From Streptomyces sp. NRRL F-5727 (GTDB lineage: Bacteria > Actinomycetota > Actinomycetes > Streptomycetales > Streptomycetaceae), in contig NZ_JOGX01000010.1 in assembly GCF_000719555.1 (NCBI RefSeq), positions 1 through 64,000 on the forward strand: a stretch of 64,000 nt of DNA, given 5' to 3'. The notes beneath the pieces were generated by a model. That model was not told where the DNA came from. It did no database searches and saw nothing but the letters and a program-made list of their open reading frames with translations. A program made the position numbers and the translations under genes. This document shows, one piece after another, positions 45,801 through 53,796 of the stretch (within the stretch, counting starts at the first letter, position 1; every line of letters starts with the position of its first letter).

Positions 45801-46601
45801 GCCGACGAGCCCCGCGAGGTGCTGTCGCTGCGCGGCGACATCGCCTTCGAGTCCGTGTCCTTCGCCTACGGCACCGAGGAGGCCGCCCTCAGCGGGATCG
45901 ACCTGCGGATCCCCGCCGGGCAGACGGTCGCCTTCGTCGGCGAGACCGGCGCCGGCAAGTCCACCCTGGTCAAGCTGGTCGCCCGGTTCTACGACCCGAC
46001 CTCGGGCCGGGTCACCGCGGACGGCGCCGACCTGCGGGACCTCGACCTCACCTCGTACCGGCACCGGCTCGGCGTCGTCCCCCAGGAGGCGTACCTCTTC
46101 GCCGGCACCGTCCGCGACGCCATCGCCTACGGGCGGCCCGGCGCCACCGACGCCGAGGTGGAGGCGGCGGCCCGCGCGGCCGGCGCGCACGACATGATCG
46201 CCACCCTCGACGGCGGCTACCTCCACGAGGTCGCCGAACGCGGCCGGAACCTCTCGGCGGGCCAGCGGCAGCTGATCGCCCTGGCCCGGGCCGAGCTGGT
46301 GAACCCGGACGTCCTCCTCCTCGACGAGGCCACGGCCGCCCTGGACCTGGCCACCGAGGCGCAGGTCAACGCCGCCACCGAACGGCTCGCCGGCCGCCGC
46401 ACGACGCTGATCGTCGCCCACCGGCTCACCACGGCGGCCCGCGCGGACCGGGTGGTCGTCATGGACCACGGCCGGGTCGCCGAGGACGGCACCCACGACG
46501 AACTCCTCGCCCGGGACGGCCGCTACGCCGCCCTCTGGCGCACCTTCATCGGCGAGGCCGACCCGGAGGCGGAGCCCGAGGAGGAACCGGCCGCGATCTG
46601 A
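42852..46601 (+). CDS. Fused double ABC exporter (TMD-NBD-TMD-NBD)
   Basis: 1249-aa ABC-type exporter with two half-transporters in one chain. First membrane domain about 15-315, then NBD1: Walker A GSSGSGKST (K381), signature LSGGQRQR, Walker B LLVLDDATSAVD where D504 replaces the usual catalytic Glu. Second membrane domain about 675-950, then NBD2: GETGAGKST (K1036), LSAGQRQL and a canonical LLLDEATAALD (E1159). Such an asymmetric site pair is typical of heterodimeric exporters. GTG start with a GGGAGG site. Fused proteins of this kind in actinobacteria (Rv0194-like) export drugs or lipids; the substrate here is unknown. Confidence 0.93.
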   Translation: MVVEREQGWARRLWSYAWRYKADVVLALGSSLAGMALLALVPLITKVIIDDVIGTGTRSLTMWTGLLLGAAVLVYVLTYVRRYYGGRLALDVQRDLRDDMYGTILRLDGRRQDELSTGQVVGRATSDLQLIQGLLFMLPMTIGNVLLFLISLAVMAWLSIPLTLVALAVAPALWWIAKRSRTRLHPATWAAQQEAAGVAGVVDGAVTGVRVVKGFGQEEQETGKIREAGRKLFAARLRTIRLNSLYTPALQAVPALGQVAVLALGGWLAYKGQITLGTFVAFSAYLASLVGPVRMLAMVLTVGQQARAGVERVVELIDTEPAIADGVKELPADAPATVEFDDVSFGYGAGDGGGKPVLDGFSLELRAGETVALVGSSGSGKSTVSLLLPRFYDVDRGAVLVGGHDVRELTLESLRAAIGLVPEDSFLFSDTVRANIAYGVPDATDEQVEAAARAARADRFIAELPDGYATKVGEHGLTLSGGQRQRIALARAILTDPRLLVLDDATSAVDAKVEHEIHEALKAVMAGRTTLLIAHRRSTLGLADRIAVLDGGRLADLGTHEELEERSALYRRLLTDPDELGGVSPGHVPATGTDTAQDDGLRAELDAEFDAERGITPTLWVRDETRDRDAEAAGATPELLAAVAALPPAADTPDVDEARAVQPETSYGLRRLLRGFGAPLLISLGLVALDAGAGLLLPVLIRHGIDEGVNRLAIGAVWAASALALVTVLVQWVAQTAETRMTGRTGERVLYALRLKIFAQLQRLGLDYYERELTGRIMTRMTTDVDAMSTFLQTGLVTAFVSVVTFFGIMVALLVLDLQLALVVFVTLPVLAVATYYFRRSSVKAYELARERISVVNADLQESVAGLRIVQAFGRERAGAARFAERGDAYRDARVRGQWLISVYFPFVTLLSSAAAAAVMIVGANRIEAGTLTTGALVAYLLYIDLFFAPVQQLSQVFDGYQQAAVSLGRMQELLQEPTSTAAADEPREVLSLRGDIAFESVSFAYGTEEAALSGIDLRIPAGQTVAFVGETGAGKSTLVKLVARFYDPTSGRVTADGADLRDLDLTSYRHRLGVVPQEAYLFAGTVRDAIAYGRPGATDAEVEAAARAAGAHDMIATLDGGYLHEVAERGRNLSAGQRQLIALARAELVNPDVLLLDEATAALDLATEAQVNAATERLAGRRTTLIVAHRLTTAARADRVVVMDHGRVAEDGTHDELLARDGRYAALWRTFIGEADPEAEPEEEPAAI

Positions 46602-46650
46602 GTACGGGTGCTCATGACAGGGCCGGGGCGGGGCCGGTTGGATCGGCGCC

Positions 46651-47076
46651 ATGAACGACACCGGCGGCCCGAACGCCCCCGCCCCGGCCCCCACGCCCGA
46701 CGCCCGCACGCCCGACGCCCCCTCCGCCGTACCTGACACGGAGCCGGCGACCGCCCGGATCCCGTACCTGGAGGCCCGGGTGCTGCGCCGCGCCGCGCTC
46801 TGGGCCGGGCTGCTGTTCCTGCCCGCGCTGCTCCTCGGCGTCGTGCTCGCCCTCTCCTCCGAGGCGGGCACGGCCTGCGTGATGCGGGGAACGTGCGGCG
46901 AGATCCCGGGCTGGCTCTACGTGACCACCCTGGTCGTCGGCGGCGGCGCCTGGATCAGGGCGCTCACCGTCCCGGACGGCGCCCCGCCCACCCCGGCACG
47001 CTGGGCCGCGCTGTGGACGCTGATCGGCGCCGAGCTCGTCTTCCTCGCCCTGGTCATGGGCTACTTCACCGGGTGA
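46651..47076 (+). CDS. Small membrane protein, unknown function
   Basis: 141 aa. A Pro/Ala/Asp-rich N-terminus of about 40 residues is followed by three hydrophobic segments (AALWAGLLFLPALLLGVVLAL, WLYVTTLVVGGGAWI, WAALWTLIGAELVFLALVMGYF). Two Cys (TACVMRGTCGE) in the first external loop could form a disulphide. It begins 50 bp after the ABC exporter stop in the same direction. A link to the exporter is possible but not shown. ATG start; no clear ribosome-binding site beyond a GGCGCC run. Confidence 0.6.
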   Translation: MNDTGGPNAPAPAPTPDARTPDAPSAVPDTEPATARIPYLEARVLRRAALWAGLLFLPALLLGVVLALSSEAGTACVMRGTCGEIPGWLYVTTLVVGGGAWIRALTVPDGAPPTPARWAALWTLIGAELVFLALVMGYFTG

Positions 47077-47158
47077 ACCGGCGCACGAGGGCAACCGTAC
47101 GGGCGTCGGAGGCGTCGTAAGCGTGTACGGCCAGAGGTGGAGCGGGGGAGGAACGGAC

Positions 47159-47638
47159 ATGTCCGGAAGTACGGCGGCGCGCCCGCGCACCGTCCGCACG
47201 CGCGCGTACGCCACGACGCCCCGCACGCGCGCGTCCGTCCGCGGGCTCCTCGCCCGCGCCCGCCTCCACCCCGTCGCGTACGGCCTGGTCCTCGCCCTCG
47301 CGGTCGGGCTGCTGACCCTGGCCGGGCCCGGCACCGGCACCGCCGACGCGGTCTCCGTCTGCCAGGGGCGGCCGACCCGCACCGTCTCCTTCGCCACCGG
47401 CGAGCTGCGCCTCTACCGGACCCGCCACTACGCCTGCGCGCTGGTCCTCGCCAAACGGCCCGGCGCGCCCCGGCCCATGAAGGTCACCCTCCAGCCGCGC
47501 GGCGGCCGGGCCGCCGTGGTGAGCGGGCGCTGGGGCCGGCAGGCCGGCCCGGTGACCGTGCACGCGCTGAACCGCTGCGTCCGCGCCTCCGCGACCGTCT
47601 CCGGCCGCTCCACCGCCACGGGCTGGATCCTGTGCTGA
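47159..47638 (+). CDS. Secreted or membrane-anchored small protein, unknown
   Basis: 159 aa. A strongly basic N-terminus of about 40 residues precedes one hydrophobic helix (VAYGLVLALAVGLLTLAGPG), which could be an anchor or an uncleaved signal. The outer part of about 95 residues has four Cys (SVCQGRP, YACALVL, NRCVRAS, the C-terminal Cys), suggesting two disulphides. ATG at 47159 with an excellent GGGGGAGGAA site. Function unknown; it stands alone before the peptidase gene. Confidence 0.65.
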   Translation: MSGSTAARPRTVRTRAYATTPRTRASVRGLLARARLHPVAYGLVLALAVGLLTLAGPGTGTADAVSVCQGRPTRTVSFATGELRLYRTRHYACALVLAKRPGAPRPMKVTLQPRGGRAAVVSGRWGRQAGPVTVHALNRCVRASATVSGRSTATGWILC

Positions 47639-47724
47639 ACCACAGGTAAGACTCAACCGGGTCTGGCGGCCCGGACGTTCACCCCGCTAGGTTCACGGCA
47701 CCGTTGTGAATCATGGGAGGGTGC

Positions 47725-49173
47725 ATGCGTAAGTCGCTGAGACTGTTGCTGTCGCTTTCGGTGCTCATAGGCACCGTGGGCTCCACCGGCGTGGCCACCG
47801 CCACCGCCGCGGACACGGAGTCCGTCAGCACCGTCGCGGACGCGCAGAGCCAGGACATCAAGGACCGCCTGCTGGCGATCCCCGGGATGAGCCTGATCGA
47901 GGAGAAGCCGTACGCCGGCTACCGCTTCTTCGTCCTGAACTACGAGCAGCCGATCGACCACAAGCGCCCCTGGGCAGGAACGTTCCAGCAGCGGATCTCG
48001 GTCCTCCACAAGGGAACCGACCGCCCCACCGTCTTCCGCACCAGCGGCTACGGCCTGAGCACCACCCCCAGCCGGTCCGAACCGACCCGGATCGTCGACG
48101 GCAACCAGGTCTCCATGGAGTACCGCTTCTTCACGCCGTCCCGTCCCGCCCCCGCCGACTGGTCCAAGCTCGACATCTGGCAGGCCGCCAGCGACCAGCA
48201 CCGCATCTTCACCGCGCTGAAGAAGGTCTACGGCGAGAACTGGCTCTCCACCGGCGGCTCCAAGGGCGGCATGACGGCCACCTACTACGAGCGCTTCTAC
48301 CCGCGCGACATGGACGGCGTCGTCGCCTACGTGGCCCCCAACGACGTGGTGAACAAGGAGGACTCGGCCTACGACCGGTTCTTCGCCGAAGTGGGCACCA
48401 AGGAGTGCCGCGACCGCCTGAACTCCATGCAGCGCGAGGCGCTGCTGCGCCGCGCCCCGCTCCAGGAGAAGTTCAAGGCGTGGGCCGCGACCGAGGGCGC
48501 CACCTTCAACACGGTCGGCTCGCTCGACAAGGCGTGGGAGGCCACCGTCCTCGACTTCGTCTGGGGCTTCTGGCAGTACTACGGCGAGGACGTCTGCGAC
48601 ACGATCCCGGACGCGAAGACCGCGAGCGACGACACCGTCTACGAGACGATCGACGCCTACGCCGGCTGGTCCGCCTACACCGACCAGGGCCTGGAGTACT
48701 ACACCCCGTACTACTACCAGGCGGCCACCGAACTCGGCTCGCCCACGATCCGGCAGCCGCACCTCGACGGCCTGAACCGCTACGGCTACCAGCCCGCGTC
48801 GAACTTCGTGCCCCGCGAGATCCCGATGAGGTTCAAGCCCTGGGTCATGCGGGACGTCGACGACTGGGTCCGCAAGAACGCGAACCGGATGCTCTTCGTC
48901 TACGGCGAGAACGACCCGTGGGGCGCCGAGCCCTTCCGCGTCGACAAGGGCGCCCGCGACAGCTACGTCTACTACGCGCCCGGCGGCAACCACGGCGCCA
49001 ACGTCGCCGGACTCGTCGACGCCGAGCGGGAGAAGGCCACCGCCCGCATCCTGGCCTGGGCCGGCGTGGACGCCCCCGCCGTCGCGGCCGCCAAGCCGCT
49101 GGCCGGCTTCGACGCCCGCCTCGACCGGCCGGTCGACGAGGACGTGACCCGGGAGCACGGCCTGCGGCCGTAG
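47725..49173 (+). CDS. Secreted PS-10 tripeptidyl aminopeptidase (family S37)
   Basis: Extracellular serine exopeptidase that cuts tripeptides from N-termini; 482 aa. Signal peptide: MRKSLRLLLSLSVLIGTVG...ATAADT, cleaved near residue 30. The catalytic triad reads S179 in TGGSKGGMTA, D397 in YGENDPWGAE and H423 in GGNHGANV, as in peptidase family S37. The ATG at 47725 is preferred because GGGAGGGTGC precedes it with proper spacing; an ATG four codons earlier is in frame. These enzymes feed protein hydrolysates to uptake systems. It ends at a hairpin shared with the convergent GH3 gene. Confidence 0.9.
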   Translation: MRKSLRLLLSLSVLIGTVGSTGVATATAADTESVSTVADAQSQDIKDRLLAIPGMSLIEEKPYAGYRFFVLNYEQPIDHKRPWAGTFQQRISVLHKGTDRPTVFRTSGYGLSTTPSRSEPTRIVDGNQVSMEYRFFTPSRPAPADWSKLDIWQAASDQHRIFTALKKVYGENWLSTGGSKGGMTATYYERFYPRDMDGVVAYVAPNDVVNKEDSAYDRFFAEVGTKECRDRLNSMQREALLRRAPLQEKFKAWAATEGATFNTVGSLDKAWEATVLDFVWGFWQYYGEDVCDTIPDAKTASDDTVYETIDAYAGWSAYTDQGLEYYTPYYYQAATELGSPTIRQPHLDGLNRYGYQPASNFVPREIPMRFKPWVMRDVDDWVRKNANRMLFVYGENDPWGAEPFRVDKGARDSYVYYAPGGNHGANVAGLVDAEREKATARILAWAGVDAPAVAAAKPLAGFDARLDRPVDEDVTREHGLRP

Positions 49174-49190
49174 CCGTACGCCGTAGGGAA

Positions 49191-49218
49191 GGGTGCGGCC
49201 CCGCGAGGAGCCGCACCC
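49191..49218. terminator. Hairpin terminator between convergent genes
   Basis: A 9-bp stem (GGGTGCGGC with its complement) and a 10-nt loop between the S37 peptidase and the convergent GH3 gene. Confidence 0.55.
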
Positions 49219-49236
49219 GCTCCGTACGGGAGGCCG

Positions 49237-51045
49237 TCAGGCGTACGAGAGGCCGAAGCCGACCGGGTAGAGCGTCACCGCCGGGTCCTCGGCGCTCCGC
49301 ACCGGCACCGGCAGCCGCCCGCGCGGCTTCGCCCGCCCGGCCAGCACCCGCACGGCGGCGCGCAGTTCGACGTCGGTCCACGCGTAGGCGGCCAGCGTGG
49401 CCCGCTGCCCGGAGATCCGGGCGACGTCGTACGGGTTGCGGATCGCGACCGTCACCACCGGCACCCCGGTCGCCACGAGCCGCGCCACCAGCGTCCGCTG
49501 CGGACTGGCCGCGGTCAGGTTGTACGTGCCCACCACGATCACGTCCTGGCCGGCCGCGGCCGCCACCGCCTCCTCGATCCGGGCCGCCGTCGGGGTGATC
49601 CCGGTGGACAGGACGGTCGGGGTGAAGCCCAGCTCGCGCAGGGCCGCGCCGAGCGTGGTGGTCGGCGGTCCCGTCGTCCCGGACGGGGAGGCGGGGTCGG
49701 CGCCGACGACCAGGACCTTCCCGTGCGAGGCCGGGGAGAGCGGCAGGAAGCCGGCCTCGTTGACGAGGAGGGTGGTGGTCCGCTCGGCGATCCGGTCGGC
49801 CTCGGCGAGGTGCCGGGCGGTGCCGACCGTCGCGTCCACGTCCGCCCGGGTCGTGCACGGGTCGGTGAACAGCCCCCGCCGGGCCTTCAGCCGCAGGATC
49901 CGCAGAACCGATTCCTCGATCCGCCGCTCCGTCAGCTCCCCGTCCCGGACCGCCTTCAGGACCGCGTTCCAGGCCACGTCCAGCTTCGGCGGGTTGAGCA
50001 GCTGGTCCACGCCCGCCTTGAGGGCGAGCACCGGCACCCGGTCGTCGCCGTACTTGGTGCGCACCCCCTGCATGTCCAGTGCGTCGGTCACCACCACCCC
50101 GTCGTAGCCCAGCTGTTCGCGGAGCACCCCGGTGAGGATGGGGTACGAGAGCGTCGCCGGGTCCTCGGACGGGTCGAGCGCCGGGACGACCAGGTGGGCG
50201 GTCATGATCGCGTCGATGCCGGCGGCGATCGCGGCCCGGAACGGCGGGGCGTCCAGCTCGGCCCACTGCTCACGGGTGTGGGTGATGACCGGCAGGCCGT
50301 AGTGGCTGTCGACGGCGGTGTCGCCGTGGCCGGGGAAGTGCTTGGCGGTGGCCGCGACGCCGGCGCCCTGGTAGCCGCGGATCTGCGCGGCGACGAGACC
50401 GGAGACCGCGCCGGGGTCGGAGCCGAGGGAGCGGACGCCGATGACCGGGTTGGCCGGGTTGACGTTGACGTCGGCCACCGGGGCGTAGTTCTGCCGGATG
50501 CCCAGGGCGGCCAGCTCGGCGCCGGCGATCCGGGCCGCCTTGCGGGTGTCCGCCGGGGAGCCGCCCGCGCCCAGGGCCATCGCGCCCGGGAGGAGGGTGG
50601 CGGGCTCGCCGACCCGGCAGACGATGCCGTGCTCCTGGTCGGTGGAGATCAGCACGGGGAGCCGGGAGGCCGCCTGGATGCCGTTGGACAGCTCGGCGAT
50701 CTGGTGCGGGTCGCGGGTGTTGTGGGCCCAGGCGAAGTAGATGATCCCGCCGAGGTGGTAGCGCCCGAGGAGTTCGGCGGCGGTGCGGACGCCGAGCTCC
50801 CGGAGGTTGGCGTCGACGTCGGCCGGGTCGGGGGCGGTGGCCGAATGGCCGTACACCCGGCTGACGAAGAGCTGGCCGACCTTCTCCTCCAGCGACATCC
50901 GGCCGACGATCCGGCGCAGCCGCTCCTCGGTCTTGGCGTCGGTGGCGGGGGAGGCGGCGGAGGCGACGGGGACGGCCCCGGTGAGGGCCGCGGCGGTCGT
51001 GGCGGCGGTGGCGGCGAGCAGGGTGCGGCGGGTGGGGTGGGGCAC
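49237..51045 (-). CDS. Secreted GH3 beta-N-acetylhexosaminidase (NagZ type)
   Basis: 602-aa glycoside hydrolase family 3 enzyme. The N-terminus (PTRRTLLAATAATTAAALTG) is a twin-arginine-type export signal. The barrel has LISTDQEHG, the NagZ hallmark KHFPGHGDTAVDSHYGLP (catalytic His-Asp dyad) and the nucleophile Asp in VVVTDALDMQGV. A C-terminal (alpha/beta) domain follows (VLVVGADPASPSG; VIVVGTYNLTAAS; TVAIRNPYDVA), giving the two-domain form seen in Gram-positive exported enzymes. It releases GlcNAc from chitin or peptidoglycan fragments. GTG start with a GGAAGGAG site. A promoter-like sequence overlapping a direct repeat lies upstream. Confidence 0.92.
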   Translation of the reverse strand: MPHPTRRTLLAATAATTAAALTGAVPVASAASPATDAKTEERLRRIVGRMSLEEKVGQLFVSRVYGHSATAPDPADVDANLRELGVRTAAELLGRYHLGGIIYFAWAHNTRDPHQIAELSNGIQAASRLPVLISTDQEHGIVCRVGEPATLLPGAMALGAGGSPADTRKAARIAGAELAALGIRQNYAPVADVNVNPANPVIGVRSLGSDPGAVSGLVAAQIRGYQGAGVAATAKHFPGHGDTAVDSHYGLPVITHTREQWAELDAPPFRAAIAAGIDAIMTAHLVVPALDPSEDPATLSYPILTGVLREQLGYDGVVVTDALDMQGVRTKYGDDRVPVLALKAGVDQLLNPPKLDVAWNAVLKAVRDGELTERRIEESVLRILRLKARRGLFTDPCTTRADVDATVGTARHLAEADRIAERTTTLLVNEAGFLPLSPASHGKVLVVGADPASPSGTTGPPTTTLGAALRELGFTPTVLSTGITPTAARIEEAVAAAAGQDVIVVGTYNLTAASPQRTLVARLVATGVPVVTVAIRNPYDVARISGQRATLAAYAWTDVELRAAVRVLAGRAKPRGRLPVPVRSAEDPAVTLYPVGFGLSYA

Positions 51046-51086
51046 TGGTGCTCCTTCCGGCCGTGCGTGGGTGACAGAGCGGTGGG

Positions 51087-51132
51087 TGAAGGAAACTGCC
51101 AAGGTGCACGGATAGCCTGAAAGTAACTGCCA
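51087..51132. promoter_or_regulatory. Direct repeat overlapping the GH3 promoter
   Basis: TGAAGGAAACTGCCA (51087-51101) and TGAAAGTAACTGCCA (51118-51132) match at 13 of 15 bases and start 31 bp apart, about three helical turns. The second copy lies in the spacer of the proposed promoter. It may be an operator for an unassigned regulator. Confidence 0.4.
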
Positions 51133-51138
51133 GGTCAA
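51109..51138 (-). promoter_or_regulatory. Putative promoter of the GH3 gene
   Basis: On the minus strand, TTGACC (51138-51133) and TATCCG (51114-51109) are 18 bp apart. The -35 box is good and the -10 box only fair. The position, about 65 bp before the GTG start, is reasonable. Confidence 0.4.
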
Positions 51139-51180
51139 GGATTCCCGCACGAATCGCCGAGGCGGCCGGCCGCGTCCGCT

Positions 51181-51462
51181 CGGGCCGCCGAGGCGGCGCC
51201 CGTCCCTGGGCTCAGGCCGGGGAGGCGGTGCCCGGCTCTGTCCGCTCAAGCCGCCGACGCGGCGCCGGTCCTGTCGGGTCAGGCCGGGGAGGCGGTGCCC
51301 GTCCCTGTCTGCTCAGGCCGCCGAGGCGGCGCCCGTCCCTGTCGGTTCGGGCCGCCGACGCGGCGCCGGTCCTGTCGGTTCGGGCCGCCGACGCGGCGCC
51401 GGTCCTGTCGGGTCAGGCCGGGGAGGCGGTGCTGGTCCCGTCGGCTCAGGCCGCCGACGCGA
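51181..51462. repeat. Minisatellite of about eight 32-34-bp units
   Basis: Units begin at 51181, 51213, 51247, 51280, 51314, 51348, 51381, 51414 and a partial one at 51447. A typical unit starts CGGGCCGCCGACGCGGCGCC and continues GGTCCTGTCGGTT. Two alternating variants exist (GCCGCCGACGCGG and GCCGGGGAGGCGG). The last partial unit overlaps the 3' end of the LysR gene, which encodes ASAA-stop from it, so the array may have grown from there. It fills the space between the GH3 promoter and lysR. Confidence 0.85.
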
Positions 51463-52357
51463 TCGACGGCCACAGCTCCTGGAGCGTACGGACCGTCTCC
51501 ACGATCGCCGGACGGCGCGCCGCACCCGTGCGCCACAGCGCGTGCAGCCGGCGCGTCGGCGCCGGGTCGAGCCGCAGCGGCGCCACCTCGGGCGGCAGCC
51601 CGCCGCGCCCCAGCCGGGGCACCAGGGCGATGCCGAGACCGGCCGCGACCAGCGCGACCTGGGTGTGGTTCTCCTCCGCCTGATGCACGATCAGCGGCTC
51701 CACCCCGGTGGCCCGCAGCGTCCGCGCCAGCCAGTCGTGGCAGACCGTCCCCGGCGGCTGCGAGATCCACCGCTCGTCCGCCAGCTCCTCCCGCCGCACC
51801 GACCGCCGGGCCGCCAGCGGATGGTCCCGGTGGACGAGGATGTCGCAGCCGTCGTCGCCGATCACCGCCTGCTCGACGCCGGGCGGCGCCGGCAGCGGGG
51901 CGATGTCCCAGTCGTGGGCGACGGCCAGGTCGAGCACCCCGCGCGCCACCAGGTCCACCGACAGGTGCGGGTCGACCTCGGTCAGCCGGGCGTCCAGACC
52001 GGGGTGGCGCACGGCCAGGTCCGCCAGCACCCGGGGCATCAGACCGCGCGCCGCGCTCGGGAAGCAGCCGATCGAGAGCCGCCCGGCGGGCAGCCCCCGC
52101 CGCTCTTCGAGCAGTACCTCCGCCTCCTCCACGATCGCCAGCAACCGCCGTGCGGTGGAGGCCAGTTGACGGGCCTCGTCGGTGAGGCGGACGCCCCGGC
52201 CGCTCCGTTCGAGCAGGGTCGTACGGGTCTCCCGCTCCAGCTTCGCGATCTGCTGGGAGACCGCCGACGGGGTGTAGCCCAGCGCCGTGGCGGCGGCGCC
52301 CACGCTGCCGTGGACGGAGACGGCGTGCAGGGCGCGCAGACGGCCGAGATCGAGCAC
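51446..52357 (-). CDS. LysR-family transcriptional regulator
   Basis: 303 aa. N-terminal winged helix-turn-helix: LGRLRALHAVSVHGSVGAAATALGYTPSAVSQQIAKLE (residues 4-42), followed by the LysR substrate-binding domain (GRLSIGCFPSAARGLMPRVLADL; DLAVAHDW; GDDGCDILVHRDHPLA; QVALVAAGLGIALVPRLG). The GTG at 52357 has a GGAGG site 5 nt away. It is divergent from an EamA transporter (99 bp apart), the common layout in which LysR controls the exporter. Its last codons run into a 33-bp minisatellite. Confidence 0.92.
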   Translation of the reverse strand: MLDLGRLRALHAVSVHGSVGAAATALGYTPSAVSQQIAKLERETRTTLLERSGRGVRLTDEARQLASTARRLLAIVEEAEVLLEERRGLPAGRLSIGCFPSAARGLMPRVLADLAVRHPGLDARLTEVDPHLSVDLVARGVLDLAVAHDWDIAPLPAPPGVEQAVIGDDGCDILVHRDHPLAARRSVRREELADERWISQPPGTVCHDWLARTLRATGVEPLIVHQAEENHTQVALVAAGLGIALVPRLGRGGLPPEVAPLRLDPAPTRRLHALWRTGAARRPAIVETVRTLQELWPSIASAA

Positions 52358-52456
52358 GGAAACCTCCGGCGGGCGCTCTGGATTCAGTATCGCTTCATCC
52401 AACCATGAAGAGACCTGTGCTGGTGCTTCACGGTCGAGGGCGGTCATGCTCGTTCC

Positions 52457-53446
52457 ATGCGCCCCGCACACATCGCCCTCGCCGCGCTCGTCGCCGCGGT
52501 CTGGGGGGTCAACTTCGTCGTCATCGAGATCGGCCTCGACCACTTCCCCCCGCTGCTCTTCTCCGCCCTCCGCTTCCTCGCCGCCGCCCTCCCCGCGGTC
52601 TTCCTCGTCGGCCGCCCCAAGGTCGCCTGGAAGTGGATCGTCGCCGTCGGACTCGCGCTGGGCGTCGCCAAGTTCGGCCTCCTCTTCACCGGCATGGACC
52701 TCGGCGCCCCGGCCGGGCTCTCCTCCCTCGTCCTTCAGGTGCAGGCCGTCTTCACCGCCCTCTTCGCCTTCGCCGCCCTCGGCGAACGCCCCGCCCGGCG
52801 CGCCGTCCTCGGCATGGCCGTCGCGCTCGCCGGCATCGGCGTCGCCGCCGTCGACGAGGGCACCTCCGGACCGGTCACCGGCTTCGTCCTGGTCATCGTG
52901 GCCGCGGCCTGCTGGGGCGTCTCCAACGTCCTCACCCGCAAGGCCGCCCCGCCCGACCCGCTCAACTGGATGGTCTGGGTCAGCACCGTGCCCGTCCTCC
53001 CGCTGCTCGCCCTCTCCCTCCTCCTGGAGGGCCCCGAGCGCGACCTGGCCGCGCTGCGCGCCCTCGACTGGACCGGCGCCGGCGTCATCCTCTACGTCGC
53101 CTGGGTCACCACCGTCTTCGGCTTCGGCGCCTGGGGCTGGCTGCTCCGCCGCCACCCCGCCTCCTCCGTCGCCCCCTTCTCCCTCCTCGTCCCCGTCTTC
53201 GGCATGTCCTCCGCCGCGCTCTTCCTCGGCGAGTCGGTGAGCCCGCTGCGCTGGGTCGCGGCGGCGCTCCTCGTCGGCGGGGTGGCCCTGACCTCGCTGT
53301 CGCCGCGGCGTACGGCCCCCGGGGCGGCGGCCGGCGGCGGGCCGGCGGACGCCCGGCATTCGGGCGCCTCCCCGGCCCCCTCCGGGGGACAGCCCCAGCC
53401 CGCCGCCGCGGCCCCGGCGCCCGGGCGCCCTTCTCTGACGTCATGA
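52457..53446 (+). CDS. EamA/DMT-family transporter
   Basis: 329 aa with ten predicted membrane helices in two EamA repeats (IALAALVAAVWGVNFVVIEIGL first, FVLVIVAAACWGVSNVLTRKAA second). Members export metabolites such as amino acids, or drugs. From about residue 280 the tail is Pro/Ala/Gly-rich without helices (GGGPADARHSGASPAPSGG), longer than usual, and could be a read-on into degenerate sequence. Divergent from a LysR regulator which probably controls it. Substrate unknown. Confidence 0.88.
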   Translation: MRPAHIALAALVAAVWGVNFVVIEIGLDHFPPLLFSALRFLAAALPAVFLVGRPKVAWKWIVAVGLALGVAKFGLLFTGMDLGAPAGLSSLVLQVQAVFTALFAFAALGERPARRAVLGMAVALAGIGVAAVDEGTSGPVTGFVLVIVAAACWGVSNVLTRKAAPPDPLNWMVWVSTVPVLPLLALSLLLEGPERDLAALRALDWTGAGVILYVAWVTTVFGFGAWGWLLRRHPASSVAPFSLLVPVFGMSSAALFLGESVSPLRWVAAALLVGGVALTSLSPRRTAPGAAAGGGPADARHSGASPAPSGGQPQPAAAAPAPGRPSLTS

Positions 53447-53735
53447 CCACACGACGGACTGCCGGCCGCTCGCGGACGGCACCACGGTGACCTTCCAGCG
53501 GCGGCTCGGCCACCCGGACCTCGGCCGACGGAAGCGGCTGACCGGCAGGTACTGCACCGTCGGCGACGCCGGACACACGCCGAACGCGGCCACGTCCGCC
53601 GAACCGGCCTCCCGCCCCGGCCGCCACCGCCAGGCGACCGGCTCCGGGGCCATGGTCCTCCAGGACCGGATCGGCAACTCCCCGGGCGGCACGGGCGCGT
53701 GGCAGGCGAGCGGGACGGGCGCCCTCGTCTGCTGA
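53439..53735 (+). pseudogene. Possible truncated gene for a secreted protein
   Basis: An open frame of about 98 codons with strongly G/C-ended third positions starts inside the end of the EamA gene. It reads DHTTDCRPLADGTTVTFQRR, then RYCTVGDAG, and ends GAWQASGTGALVC before a stop. The only start candidates are a GTG at 53487 without a ribosome-binding site, so it looks like the 3' part of a gene whose 5' end is lost. I do not recognise the family. It may be non-functional, or a very small real gene. Confidence 0.35.
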
Positions 53736-53796
53736 CCGGCCCCTCCCCGGAATCGACCACGGCCGGGCGGACGATCGGATGACCTAGGGTGCGGGG

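Noticed and set aside
42756..46871. 1371-aa minus-strand open frame opposite the ABC exporter
   Set aside because: It is antisense to a gene with perfect ABC motifs and contains only Gly/Glu/Asp/Arg-rich sequence.
51181..51462. CRISPR array
   Set aside because: The units are contiguous 32-34-bp tandem copies without unique spacers, so this is a minisatellite.
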